Part shown: piece by piece, positions 24,472 through 34,002 of the stretch | Position numbering within the stretch: position 1 is the stretch's first letter | Layout: every line of letters starts with the position of its first letter | NCBI GenBank assembly: GCA_944368155.1 | Contig: CALVWW010000005.1 | Span: 1 to 64,000 of the forward strand | Source: an uncultured Clostridia bacterium | Lineage (GTDB): Bacteria > Bacillota > Clostridia > Christensenellales > Borkfalkiaceae | Direction of reading: 5' to 3' | DNA length: 64,000 nucleotides | Translations under genes and position numbers: made by a program | Notes under the pieces: generated by a model | Seen by the model: only the letters and a program-made list of their open reading frames with translations | What the model was told of the DNA's origin: nothing | Databases searched by the model: none

Positions 24472-26640
24472 TTATCCGATACCTATTGCACTGAACAGAT
24501 TGTATTCAGAGAATATTGCAACCGCGACGAGGGAAATCGTCGACATTATTTTTATGAGAATATCGAGCGACGGACCCACGGTATCCTTAAGAGGGTCGCC
24601 AACGGTGTCGCCGACTACGGCGGCATCGTGCGCGGGAGAATTTTTGCCGCAGCCCTCTACCCCGCCGGATTCTATATACTTTTTGCCGTTATCCCATGCA
24701 CCGCCCGCGTTGCCCGTATAGAGCGCGAGCATTATCGCGCTTATTGTCGCGCCGATGAGCAGTCCGCCTACAAACTCCGCACCGAAGATAAAGCCCGTAA
24801 CCAAGGGGAACAGAATGGAGATTATGCAGGGAAGGCGCATCTCCTTGAGCGCTCCGCGCGAGGATATCTCTATGCACTTTTTATAGTCGGGTTTTGCCTC
24901 GCCGGTGAGTATGCCCTGTATTTCACGGAACTGTCTGCGCACTTCATCGACCATCTTCCTGGCCGCCTTGGCAACCGCCTCAATGAGCATGCCTGAGAAC
25001 ATGAATGGCAGCGCCGCGCCGACGAGCGCACCGCACAGCGTGAGCGGGTTTACAAAATTCAGAATAAGCTCCTCTCCCTCCGGAAGATATCCGTATAAAT
25101 AGGATATCATAAGCGAAGTTGCGGCGAGCGCCGCCGAACCAATGCAGAACCCCTTGCCTATGGCGGCCGTGGTGTTGCCGACGCTGTCGAGCTTATCGGT
25201 TATTTCTCTCACGCCTGAATCGAGCCCGCTCATTTCTGCAATGCCGCCTGCATTATCCGATATGGGGCCGTATGTATCGACTGAAACAGTCGCAGCGACG
25301 AATGAGAGCATGCCCATGGCGACGCAGGATATGCCGTAAAAACCTGCAAGGGCGTATGAACCAAAGAGCGCTATGGCAAGAATTACTACTGGTATCATAC
25401 AGCTTATCATGCCGTTCGCCATGCCCTGCGTCACCGTGAGCGCCGGCCCCTCCTTAGAGGCCTCTGCAATCTTTTTCGTAGGTTTATAATCGTAGCTTGT
25501 GTAATACTCGGTTATCATGCCGATAGCTATGCCCGCGGCAATGCCGAGCACTGCGGCAAGCCATGGTGAAAACGCGCCGGCCACAAAATTGAGGCTTTCA
25601 AAATTTTCGGCGCAGTCTTTAAACAGGAAATAGCTTAGGATACAGCCGAACGCAACTGCAAGGCCGGCCGATATCCATGTCGCCGCGTTCAATTCGCGGT
25701 GAGGCTCTGACGAAAGCTTGGGTTTTAAGAGTATGAATAACAGTCCGCCGACGCAGCCGATAAGGCCGCAGGCAGAGAAAACTATCGGGAAGAGCATTAG
25801 CCGCGTAAGCATCTCAGTCGAAGCGTAAACATTGTGCAAAAACTGCTCGCAGGCGAGAATTACGCCGGAGAGCATGGCGCCGACATAGCTTTCGAGAAGG
25901 TCGCTGCCGAGGCCCGCAACGTCGCCGACATTGTCGCCCACGTTATCTGCTATGGTTGCCGGATTACGGGGGTCGTCCTCCGGAATGTGTTCCTCGGTCT
26001 TGCCGACAAGGTCAGCGCCCATATCTGCGGCTTTTGTATATATGCCGCCTCCCACGCGGTTGAATAACGCTATTACAGAGCAGCCGAGCGCATAGCCCGA
26101 GAGCGTCATGGTGAAGCCGGAAGAAAGCCCCATCCAGTTTGCGACCTCTTCATGCGCAACCACTTCATCTATCTGCCCGAGCGCCATGCCGAACACGAGG
26201 TAAACTATAAGCGCACCTACAAGCGCAAAACCCGCCACGCACAGCCCCATGACCGAGCCGCCCTTTAAGGCAACTTTCAGCGTTTTGCGTAGGTCTTTGG
26301 TAGTTCTGGCGCGGTTTGCCACGCGCACATTGGCATATGTAGCTATTTTAAGCCCCACATAACCCGCCGAAGCGCTCATAACGTTGCCCAAAATGAAGGC
26401 AAGCATGGTCTGCCAGCTGATTACAACGCCGAGAACGACGGCGATAACCGCACAGATTATCGCAACTATTTTGAGCTCATACCTTATGAACGCATTGGCG
26501 CCGGTACGGATTGAGCCGGCGATATCCTGCATCTCTTCCGTCCCCTCCTCCAGCTTTTTGACGCTGAAGTAGTTGAAGAATGCATACCCGCACGCAAGGA
26601 CGCCGGCGGCCGCCACGACAATAAGCAAAAGTTCCGACAC
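24472..26640 (-). CDS. hppA: K+-dependent ion-translocating membrane pyrophosphatase
   Basis: A polytopic pump that uses pyrophosphate hydrolysis to move Na+ and/or H+ out of the cell. The pyrophosphate site is EEHIPEDDPRNPATIADNVGDNVGD with preceding KAADMGADLVGK; the second Asp cluster is near the C-terminus (HDAAVVGDTVGDPLKDTVGP). The motif GNTTAAIGKG has Ala where K+-independent pumps carry Lys, so this is the K+-dependent class, which includes the Na+ pumps. I start at GTG 26640, eight bases after GGGAGG, 722 residues. Many transmembrane helices are visible. It is monocistronic. Confidence 0.95.
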   Translation of the reverse strand: MSELLLIVVAAAGVLACGYAFFNYFSVKKLEEGTEEMQDIAGSIRTGANAFIRYELKIVAIICAVIAVVLGVVISWQTMLAFILGNVMSASAGYVGLKIATYANVRVANRARTTKDLRKTLKVALKGGSVMGLCVAGFALVGALIVYLVFGMALGQIDEVVAHEEVANWMGLSSGFTMTLSGYALGCSVIALFNRVGGGIYTKAADMGADLVGKTEEHIPEDDPRNPATIADNVGDNVGDVAGLGSDLLESYVGAMLSGVILACEQFLHNVYASTEMLTRLMLFPIVFSACGLIGCVGGLLFILLKPKLSSEPHRELNAATWISAGLAVAFGCILSYFLFKDCAENFESLNFVAGAFSPWLAAVLGIAAGIAIGMITEYYTSYDYKPTKKIAEASKEGPALTVTQGMANGMISCMIPVVILAIALFGSYALAGFYGISCVAMGMLSFVAATVSVDTYGPISDNAGGIAEMSGLDSGVREITDKLDSVGNTTAAIGKGFCIGSAALAATSLMISYLYGYLPEGEELILNFVNPLTLCGALVGAALPFMFSGMLIEAVAKAARKMVDEVRRQFREIQGILTGEAKPDYKKCIEISSRGALKEMRLPCIISILFPLVTGFIFGAEFVGGLLIGATISAIMLALYTGNAGGAWDNGKKYIESGGVEGCGKNSPAHDAAVVGDTVGDPLKDTVGPSLDILIKIMSTISLVAVAIFSEYNLFSAIGIG

Positions 26641-26805
26641 AATCAATCCCTCCCAATATAAATAAGTGTTTATATATTTCAAAAAGTGAAAAATATTTAC
26701 AGTATCATAATACCATGAATGCTTGCAAATTGCAATAGGTGAAGTTAAATTTCAAATAAGTAGTTTTTTATCTAAAAAATCGCAGCAAATAATTTTGATT
26801 TGCTA

Positions 26806-26834
26806 TTGAATATTGAAAAACGGTATGGTATAAT
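26806..26834 (+). promoter_or_regulatory. SigA-type promoter of the HIT-gltD pair
   Basis: TTGAAT (26806-26811), 17-base spacer, TATAAT (26829-26834), about 36 bp before the HIT start codon. Confidence 0.82.
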
Positions 26835-26870
26835 ATTAAAGGTAAATTTTTATAAAGGGGGAAAGTTTAT

Positions 26871-27299
26871 ATGGAACACATCAAGGACCCCGGCTGCGGC
26901 TATTGCATGCGCGGGGAACTTTTGGAAAAGTTCGGAATTTATATATGCGACCTCGACGTGAGCACGCTCATACTCTTCAAAGAGCAGAGCCACCCGGGGC
27001 GCTGCATAGTGGCCTATAAAGACCACGTCAGTGAAATGGTAGATATTTCCGACGACGAGAGGAACAGGTTTTTTGCCGACGTGAACAGAGCGGCAAAGGC
27101 CATACACAAGGCGTTCAAACCCGACAAGGTCAACTACGGCGCCTACGGCGATACGGGATGCCACCTGCACGTTCACCTCTGCCCGAAATATAAAGACGGT
27201 TTCGAATGGGGCGGCGTGTTTGAAATGAATCCGCAGAAGACATTCCTTTCGGACGAGAAGTACGCCGAAATGATTGAAAAAATAAAAGCTGCACTTTAA
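26871..27299 (+). CDS. HIT-family nucleotide hydrolase/transferase
   Basis: A histidine-triad protein of 142 residues. The catalytic triad is HLHVHLCP with His98, His100 and His102; residues 9-12 (CGYC) are a Cys pair that could join a zinc site. HIT proteins cleave nucleoside phosphoramidates or dinucleotides such as Ap4A. AAGGGGGAAAG precedes the start. It lies 17 bp before the GltD-like gene and shares its promoter. Confidence 0.9.
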   Translation: MEHIKDPGCGYCMRGELLEKFGIYICDLDVSTLILFKEQSHPGRCIVAYKDHVSEMVDISDDERNRFFADVNRAAKAIHKAFKPDKVNYGAYGDTGCHLHVHLCPKYKDGFEWGGVFEMNPQKTFLSDEKYAEMIEKIKAAL

Positions 27300-27316
27300 A
27301 ATGGAGGTAATTTTAA

Positions 27317-28552
27317 GTGGCTCATAACGTAATAGCTGAAGCAAAAAGATGTTTGAACTGCAAAAAGCCGTTGTGCAGAACGGGTTGCCCTATAAACACG
27401 CCCATTCCGCAGATGATACAGGCATTTCTGAACGGCGACATTAACGGCGCAGGCAAGATGCTCTTCGATAACAACCCCCTTTCCGTAATTTGCTCAATCG
27501 TATGCGACCACGGCAGGCAGTGCCAGGGCCACTGCGTGCGCGGAATAAAGGGCGAACCCGTGGAAGTGGGCACTATTGAAAACTTTATTTCAGAGCGCTA
27601 TCTGGACGTGCTGGAAATTGACTGTGCTCCCGCAAACGGCATAAAGGTTGCCGTGATAGGCTCCGGCCCCGCGGGAATCACCACCGCAATCAAAATGGCA
27701 CAGCTGGGGTATGACGTAACGGTGTTCGAGTCAAAAGCCAAAATAGGCGGCGTGCTCCGCTTCGGCATACCCGAGTTCAGACTTCCCAAGAGCTTTGTCG
27801 ACCGCTATGACCAGCTCATGAGAAAGCTGGGAATTAAGATAAAGCCCAACATAACCATCGGCACGAAGTCCTTCGGCATTGAAGAGCTGTTCCGCGACGG
27901 ATTCAAGGCGATATCCATAGGCACGGGCGTTACCTGGCCCAATAAGCTCAACATAAAGGGCGAAACTTTGGGACACGTTCATTACGGCGTGCACTACCTC
28001 GAATCGCCCGAAGTATATGATTTGGGAAAGAGCCTTATTGTAATCGGCGCAGGCAACGTGGCAATGGACGTTGCCCGCACGGCAATGAGGCAGGGCGTGC
28101 GCAGCGTTAAGATAGTTGTACGTTCCGACCGCTACACCGCGAACAAGGAAGAGGTTGAATACGCGCTCATCGAAGGCGCCGAAATGATTTACAACAAGGC
28201 GCCCGTGGAAATAACCGACGAGGGCGTATACTTCAAAACCACCGTGTGCGACGAGAACCACAAGGTTATATCCATGTCGGAGGAAACGGAATTTATGCAG
28301 GCGGACTCGGTGATAATAGCCGTTTCGCAGAAGCCCTCCAACGTCATCCTTACAGAAACCGAGGGACTGGAACTCACCGAACGCGGCCTTGCCAAGATAG
28401 ACGAAAACGGAATGACCACCCGCCCCGGACTGTTTGCCTCGGGCGACGTCGTTAAGGGCGCCAAAACAGTTGTTGAAGCAGTTGAACAGGCAAAGAGAGT
28501 GGCACTTTCAATGGACGCTTACCTGAAGAGCCTGCCCAAGGAAGAGACTTAA
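27317..28552 (+). CDS. NAD(P)H-dependent flavin oxidoreductase, glutamate synthase small-subunit type
   Basis: A 411-residue GltD-type electron-transfer flavoprotein. The N-terminal cysteines CLNCKKPLCRTGCP and a later CDHGRQCQGHC ligate two [4Fe-4S] clusters. The FAD site is VIGSGPAGITTAIKMAQLG and the NAD(P)H site VIGAGNVAMDVARTAMRQG; the end SGDVVKGAKTVVEAVEQAKR contacts FAD. The start is GTG with GGAGGT upstream. No large glutamate synthase subunit is adjacent, so it may serve another partner, like the stand-alone GltD/NfnB/SudA proteins of anaerobes. Confidence 0.88.
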   Translation: MAHNVIAEAKRCLNCKKPLCRTGCPINTPIPQMIQAFLNGDINGAGKMLFDNNPLSVICSIVCDHGRQCQGHCVRGIKGEPVEVGTIENFISERYLDVLEIDCAPANGIKVAVIGSGPAGITTAIKMAQLGYDVTVFESKAKIGGVLRFGIPEFRLPKSFVDRYDQLMRKLGIKIKPNITIGTKSFGIEELFRDGFKAISIGTGVTWPNKLNIKGETLGHVHYGVHYLESPEVYDLGKSLIVIGAGNVAMDVARTAMRQGVRSVKIVVRSDRYTANKEEVEYALIEGAEMIYNKAPVEITDEGVYFKTTVCDENHKVISMSEETEFMQADSVIIAVSQKPSNVILTETEGLELTERGLAKIDENGMTTRPGLFASGDVVKGAKTVVEAVEQAKRVALSMDAYLKSLPKEET

Positions 28553-28653
28553 GCTGCGCCGCATATGAGCCGGTGCACAATAGTTTACCGGCCTAAACAT
28601 GTCTTCACGTGTCTTCATATGCATAAAATCACATTTTTAAAATCCAAATAAAA

Positions 28654-28692
28654 ACTGCGCGCCGCAGAATTTTTCTGCGGCGCGCAGTTTTT
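28654..28692 (+). terminator. Terminator of the HIT-gltD operon
   Basis: AAAACTGCGCGCCGCAG and CTGCGGCGCGCAGTTTTTT: a strong stem with a run of six T's. Confidence 0.88.
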
Positions 28693-28823
28693 TGCGGCGG
28701 CAATCTGCCACAGAAAACAGCATTGAAAAATTTTTGCTCCCCACTCCCTCTATTGCATTGACTTTATTTTATGGTAGTGATAAGATATCCTGCGGTGTCA
28801 TTATTGTGTTTTGAGAGAGTGCT

Positions 28824-30239
28824 ATGAAGGCGATAAATTTAGGCAGCAGGCGCGTGCTTTCCACCGTTTTAAAACTCATCATTCCGGCAATGATAGCGCA
28901 GTTTATAAACGTGCTGTATTCCATTGTAGACAGAATGTATGTCGGCAATATAGAGGGCATAGGCGATACGGCGCTGGCCGCTGTCGGCGTCTGCGCGCCC
29001 ATAACCACGCTTATCTCCTCATTCGCCTTTCTCATAGGCACCGGCGGCGCGCCGCTGTTTGCCATGTCGCTCGGGGAAGGGCGCGAGGACAATGCAAAAA
29101 AGATACTTTCCAACGCGGCTTATGCGCTGTTTGTGCTGGCAGTGTTTGTTGCGGCAATATTTCTCGTTTTCGAAAGACCGGTGCTTTTCACATTCGGCGC
29201 CAGCGAAGCCACCTACGGTTTTGCGCGGCAGTACCTGATGATTTACGCCGCAGGCTCGATATTTTCTATAACCGCGACGGGTTTGAACCAGTACATAACC
29301 GCGCAGGGTTATTCGGGCATCGGCATGCTGACTACAGTAATAGGCGCCGTTGCAAATATTGCGCTCGACCCTCTTTTTATATTCACTTTTAAAATGAACG
29401 TTGCGGGCGCGGCGATAGCCACGGTAATTTCGCAATTTCTGTCATTTCTGTTCGTTATAATTTTTCTGCGGCTGAAGGGCACAAAGATAAGGCTTGCCTT
29501 TTCAAAACCCGACATGCGCATAATATGGAACATAGTAAAACTGGGTATTTCGCCGTTCATAATCATGGCGTCCGACAGTCTTATAATCATAGTGCAGAAC
29601 GCAATCCTGCAATCGCGCGGAGGCGCCGACGGCGACATGTGGATAACCGTTTCCACGGTCGTCCAGGCATTTTTCTCGCTGACGTCAATGCCCATGCTCG
29701 GTATTTCGACCGGCTCGCAGCCCGTGCTGAGCTATGCCTACGGAGCGAAAAACGGGCCGCTGATGAAGCGGGCGGAGATTTGCATAGCCTCGGCCTGCGT
29801 TGTGTTTACCGTGACAATGACAATTGTTTCTATATTTGCAGCCGCACCGTTCGTAAGCCTGTTCACTTCTAACGCAGAGATTGCCGAACATTCCGTATGG
29901 GGAATACGGGTATTTATGATAGGCGTTATTCCGCTCTCGTTCCAGTATGCATTCATCGACAGTTTCACCGCGCTGGGTCAGCCGAAATACGCCATAACCT
30001 TTTCACTGATAAGAAAGGTCGTCTTCTTCCTCGGCGCAATAATCGCATTCCCTTATATCTGGGACGTGAGCGCGGTCTTCTATGCAGAGCCGTTTGCCGA
30101 CATTGCCGCCTCCGTTCTCTCAAGTATAGCATTCCTGATTCTCTTCCCCAAGATTATACGCAGAAGGCTGAACGGCGAGGACAACTTAAAACACCGCAAA
30201 TTCCACCACCGCAGGCAGAGCGCGGCGGAAAACAACTGA
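28824..30239 (+). CDS. MATE-family multidrug/cation antiporter
   Basis: An integral membrane exporter of 471 residues with about twelve transmembrane helices in two homologous halves. The N-terminal half begins KLIIPAMIAQFINVLYSIVDRMYVGNI, typical of the MepA/NorM-like MATE branch, with the half-repeat LGISPFIIMASDSLIIIVQNAIL from about residue 236. Substrates are usually drugs or dyes, exchanged for Na+ or H+. A GAGAG site precedes the start. The tail is basic and hydrophilic. Confidence 0.92.
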   Translation: MKAINLGSRRVLSTVLKLIIPAMIAQFINVLYSIVDRMYVGNIEGIGDTALAAVGVCAPITTLISSFAFLIGTGGAPLFAMSLGEGREDNAKKILSNAAYALFVLAVFVAAIFLVFERPVLFTFGASEATYGFARQYLMIYAAGSIFSITATGLNQYITAQGYSGIGMLTTVIGAVANIALDPLFIFTFKMNVAGAAIATVISQFLSFLFVIIFLRLKGTKIRLAFSKPDMRIIWNIVKLGISPFIIMASDSLIIIVQNAILQSRGGADGDMWITVSTVVQAFFSLTSMPMLGISTGSQPVLSYAYGAKNGPLMKRAEICIASACVVFTVTMTIVSIFAAAPFVSLFTSNAEIAEHSVWGIRVFMIGVIPLSFQYAFIDSFTALGQPKYAITFSLIRKVVFFLGAIIAFPYIWDVSAVFYAEPFADIAASVLSSIAFLILFPKIIRRRLNGEDNLKHRKFHHRRQSAAENN

Positions 30240-30257
30240 ATATATCATTTTTATATG

Positions 30258-30307
30258 AAAATATCCCGGCGGTGCAGACATTTGTCTGCACCGCCGGGAT
30301 ATTTTCA
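30258..30307. terminator. Bidirectional terminator between the MATE gene and hydA
   Basis: GAAAATATCCCGGCGGTGCAGAC and its complement around a 4-base loop: a 23-bp perfect stem with T-rich flanks on both strands. Confidence 0.92.
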
Positions 30308-30369
30308 TTTTGTAAAACTTTACACTCGCAAAATATTTTGCCGCAGTTAAAGATTCTTTTAAATATTTT

Positions 30370-32085
30370 TTAATACTTGGGTCTTTCCACATATGTGGTA
30401 TGAAGAAGTTCGTGCGCCCTGTGGCTGTTGGGCTCTCCGAGGAACTCCTCGTACAGCTTTTTAATGGCGGGAGGTTCGCTGGAGATGCGGTATTTATTGT
30501 ACCTGTCGGAGTCATACAGAGCGGTGGCACGCAATGTTTTTAAATCCATATTGTTGCGTACCTCGTCATGAATATAGGGCTGGCCGCCGCCGTTAATACA
30601 GCCGCCGGGGCAGGCCATTATCTCGACAAACGTATAATTCTTTTTGCCGCTCTTTATGTCATCCATTACCTTGCGGGCATTGCCGAGGCCGCTTGCCACG
30701 GCAACATTTACAGTTACTCCGCCCAAAGTATAGGTGGCCTCCTTTATGCCCTTCGTGCCGCGCACTTCGTCGAATACTATGGGTTCATCCTCGTCGCCCA
30801 AGGTACGGGCGGCAAGGCGGAGAGCCGCCTCCATAACTCCGCCGGTGGCGCCGAATATCGCACCGCCGCCCGAAGCCTGGCCGAAGGGGTCGTCAAACTC
30901 GCTCTCGGGCAGGTTTGCAAAGTCGAGCCCTGCCTCCTTTATCATCTTGGCCAGCTCACGCGTGGTAAGCGCTGCGTCGGTATAGTGTCCGAGTTCGTCG
31001 CGTGAAACTTCGAACTTCTTTGCCGTGCAGGGAATTACCGAAACGACATACAAATCTTCGGGCTTTATTCCCTCCTTCATGCAGTAATATGTCTTTAAAA
31101 CTGCGCTGAACATCTCTTGCGGAGATTTGCACGAAGAAAGATTGGGGATGAATTCGGGATAGTAATGTTCTACAAACTTTACCCATGCAGGGCAGCAGCT
31201 GGTAAACATGGGAATGGTACCGCCGCTCTTCACGCGGTCAATGAGCTCGGTTGCCTCCTCCATTATCGTGAGGTCGGCCGTAATATCCATATTGAAGCAC
31301 TTTACGTCGCCGAGCTGTTTGATTGCGGTGACCATCTTGCCCTCTACATTGGTACCTACGGGAAGGCCGAAGGCCTCGCCGAGCGTTGCGCGCACCGAGG
31401 GTGCGGTGAAGAATACCACTTTCTTTTTATCGTCAACTATGGCGCCCCATACGTCGGCCACGGCAGACTTTTCATAGAGCGCGCCTACGGGGCAGGCAAC
31501 AATGCACTGGCCGCAGTTTACACAGGGAGTGAAGGCGAGCGACACATCATACGGCGAGCCTATAACCTTTGCATATCCCCTGTTTTTGGGGCCTATCGCG
31601 CCTATTGTCTGATGTTCGCACGCGGCCACGCAGCGCGTGCAGAGTATGCACTTGGAATTGTCCCTCACCACCGAGGGAGAGAGGTCGTCTATCGGCTGAA
31701 TATCGTGGTCGGTGCCGTATTCGTCCTCTTCCGCGTTGTATTCGAGCGCCAGCTTCTGCAGCTCGCAGTTCATCGAGCGCACGCATGAAAGGCACTTCTT
31801 TTTGTGTGTGGAGAGAATGAGCTCCACCGTCATTTTTCTCGATTTTCTCACCTTGGGCGTGTTGGTGCGCACCTCCATACCCTCGGATACGGGATATACG
31901 CACGCGGCAACCAGACCGCGGGCGCCGGTGGCTTCAACGAGGCACATGCGGCAGGAACCAACGCACTGCACGTCTTTTAAGTAGCACAGCGTGGGTATGC
32001 GTATGTTGGCGAGCTTTGCCGCCTGCATTATGGTGGAGCCTTCGGGAACAGATACGGGAATGCCGTTAATTTTAAGATTTACCAT
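30370..32085 (-). CDS. hydA: [FeFe]-hydrogenase catalytic subunit (HydA/HndD type)
   Basis: The hydrogen-activating subunit of a multimeric NADH- (and probably ferredoxin-) linked hydrogenase. The order of domains is an N-terminal [2Fe-2S] domain (CYLKDVQCVGSCRMC), a His-Cys [4Fe-4S] loop (HKKKCLSCVRSMNC), two [4Fe-4S] motifs (CILCTRCVAAC, CVNCGQCIVAC) and the H-cluster domain with L1 TSCCPAW, L2 IPCTAKKFE and L3 MACPGGCINGGGQP. 571 residues is normal for group A3. It is the last gene of hydC-hydB-hydA. The maturases HydEFG are not in the window. Confidence 0.95.
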   Translation of the reverse strand: MVNLKINGIPVSVPEGSTIMQAAKLANIRIPTLCYLKDVQCVGSCRMCLVEATGARGLVAACVYPVSEGMEVRTNTPKVRKSRKMTVELILSTHKKKCLSCVRSMNCELQKLALEYNAEEDEYGTDHDIQPIDDLSPSVVRDNSKCILCTRCVAACEHQTIGAIGPKNRGYAKVIGSPYDVSLAFTPCVNCGQCIVACPVGALYEKSAVADVWGAIVDDKKKVVFFTAPSVRATLGEAFGLPVGTNVEGKMVTAIKQLGDVKCFNMDITADLTIMEEATELIDRVKSGGTIPMFTSCCPAWVKFVEHYYPEFIPNLSSCKSPQEMFSAVLKTYYCMKEGIKPEDLYVVSVIPCTAKKFEVSRDELGHYTDAALTTRELAKMIKEAGLDFANLPESEFDDPFGQASGGGAIFGATGGVMEAALRLAARTLGDEDEPIVFDEVRGTKGIKEATYTLGGVTVNVAVASGLGNARKVMDDIKSGKKNYTFVEIMACPGGCINGGGQPYIHDEVRNNMDLKTLRATALYDSDRYNKYRISSEPPAIKKLYEEFLGEPNSHRAHELLHTTYVERPKY

Positions 32086-32102
32086 TTTTAGCTCCTCCTT
32101 AC

Positions 32103-33995
32103 TTACTTTTTGATAATAGCGCCGAACTTACAATGCGCTATGCACTGGCCGCACTTTATGCACTTTGTCGTATCGATGATGTGAGGCGACTTTACAGAGC
32201 CGCTTATCGCCTGCACGGGGCAATTGCGCGCGCACAGCGTGCAACCGCGGCACTTATCTGTAAGTATGTAGTAGTTGAGGAGCGATTTGCACACGCCCGC
32301 AGGGCAGCGCTTTTCGTTTATGTGCGCTTCGTACTCGTCGAGGAAGTGATTCATCGTCGAAAGTATAGGGTTGGGCGCCGACTGGCCGAGCGCGCACAGA
32401 GAGGATGACTGCATATACTCCGCAAGGTCGCGTATGCGCCGGATATCCTCAGGCCTGCCCTTGCCCTCGGTGATTCTTGTAAGAATTTCCAGAAGGCGCT
32501 TGGTGCCGATTCTGCAGGGATTGCACTTGCCGCAGCTTTCGTCGGCGGTAAATTCGAGGTAGAATTTTGCAATGTCCACCATACAGGTGTCCTCATCCAT
32601 TACGATAAGTCCGCCCGAGCCCATCATGGAGCCTATTGCCTTGAGGCTGTCGAAATCCATGGGGGTATCTATATATTTTGCGGGAATGCAGCCGCCCGAG
32701 GGACCGCCCGTCTGCGCCGCCTTGAAGGCCTTATTTCCCGGAATACCTCCGCCGATATCGTATATTATCGTGCGCAAAGTTGTGCCCATAGGCACTTCCA
32801 CGAGGCCGACGTTGTGAATTTTGCCGCCTACGGCAAATACCTTGGTGCCCTTGCTCTTTTCGGTGCCGATTGAGGCAAACCACTTGGAGCCGTACAGAAG
32901 AATGGGCGCAACGTTCGCCCACGTTTCAACATTGTTTAAAACGGTGGGCTTACCGAACACGCCGCTCGTTGCAGAGAACGGGGGACGGGGACGGGGCTCG
33001 CCGCGGAAACCTTCGATGGACTTCATGAGCGCAGTTTCCTCGCCGCAGACGAACGCGCCCGCGCCGAGACGGATCTCTATATCGAAATCAAAGCCGCTGC
33101 CCAGAATATTTTTGCCTAAAAGGCCATATTCGCGGGCCTGCCTGATGGCTATTTCCAACCTTTCAACGGCTATGGGGTATTCTGCGCGCACATAGATGAA
33201 GCCCGTATGCGCTCCGACGCAGTAACCGGCTATCGTCATGGCCTCCAGCACGCAGTGAGGGTCGCCCTCGAGAACGGAGCGGTCCATGAACGCGCCGGGG
33301 TCGCCCTCGTCGGCATTGCACACGACGTACTTCTCATCGCCGGGAGCCGCCTTGGATGTAGCCCACTTGATGCCTGTGGGGAAGCCCGCGCCTCCGCGGC
33401 CGCGCAGGCCGGAAGCTTTGAGTTCCTCTATAACGTCGTCGCCCGACATCGATGAGAGCACCTTGGCAAGCGCCATATAATCGCCTGCGGCGATAGCCTC
33501 GTCGATGCTTTCGGCGGCGATAACGCCGCAGTTTCTGAGCGCAATTCGCATCTGATGCTTATAGAAGGGGATTTCGGCGAAGGGAATTATCGAACCGTCC
33601 TCATGCACGGTGCCCTCGTAAAGAAGTTCCTTTACTATGTCGCCGCCCTTTACAAGGTGCCGCTCCGCCACGGTTTTTGCGTGTTCGGGCGTCATGTGGG
33701 GATAGAAAGCACCTTCGGGATAAACTATCATTATAGGGCCGAGAGCGCAGAGGCCGAAACAGCCCGTTTTGACTATAAGGACATCGCTTATCCCCAGCTC
33801 TTCAAAGCTCTTTTCAAGCTGTTCAATTACCTTTAAGGAGTGGCTGGACGTACAGCCGGTGCCGCCGCAGACGAGCACCTGCTTTCTGTAACCCGTTACG
33901 GGCGCAAGCTTTTCGGCCTGTTCACGCACAAGCCTTCTGACTTTAATAAGGTCGGCAAGCACTTCCGACTTTTTCTTCAATTCTTCGATAGTCAT
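32103..33995 (-). CDS. hydB: NADH-binding hydrogenase subunit (HydB/HndC, NuoF-like)
   Basis: A 630-residue flavoprotein subunit. The N-terminal thioredoxin-like [2Fe-2S] part has VCGGTGCTSSHS and CFGLCALGP; the NADH/FMN core has LRGRGGAGFPTGIKW and CNADEGDPGAFMDRSVLEGDPH; SCGKCNPCRIGTKRL ligates a [4Fe-4S] cluster; the C-terminus carries two ferredoxin motifs (CRGCTLCARNCP, CIKCGQCIAHC). In HydABC enzymes this subunit holds the FMN at the bifurcation site. It lies 7 bp after hydC and 17 bp before hydA. Confidence 0.95.
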   Translation of the reverse strand: MTIEELKKKSEVLADLIKVRRLVREQAEKLAPVTGYRKQVLVCGGTGCTSSHSLKVIEQLEKSFEELGISDVLIVKTGCFGLCALGPIMIVYPEGAFYPHMTPEHAKTVAERHLVKGGDIVKELLYEGTVHEDGSIIPFAEIPFYKHQMRIALRNCGVIAAESIDEAIAAGDYMALAKVLSSMSGDDVIEELKASGLRGRGGAGFPTGIKWATSKAAPGDEKYVVCNADEGDPGAFMDRSVLEGDPHCVLEAMTIAGYCVGAHTGFIYVRAEYPIAVERLEIAIRQAREYGLLGKNILGSGFDFDIEIRLGAGAFVCGEETALMKSIEGFRGEPRPRPPFSATSGVFGKPTVLNNVETWANVAPILLYGSKWFASIGTEKSKGTKVFAVGGKIHNVGLVEVPMGTTLRTIIYDIGGGIPGNKAFKAAQTGGPSGGCIPAKYIDTPMDFDSLKAIGSMMGSGGLIVMDEDTCMVDIAKFYLEFTADESCGKCNPCRIGTKRLLEILTRITEGKGRPEDIRRIRDLAEYMQSSSLCALGQSAPNPILSTMNHFLDEYEAHINEKRCPAGVCKSLLNYYILTDKCRGCTLCARNCPVQAISGSVKSPHIIDTTKCIKCGQCIAHCKFGAIIKK

Positions 33996-34002
33996 CTCAC
34001 GC

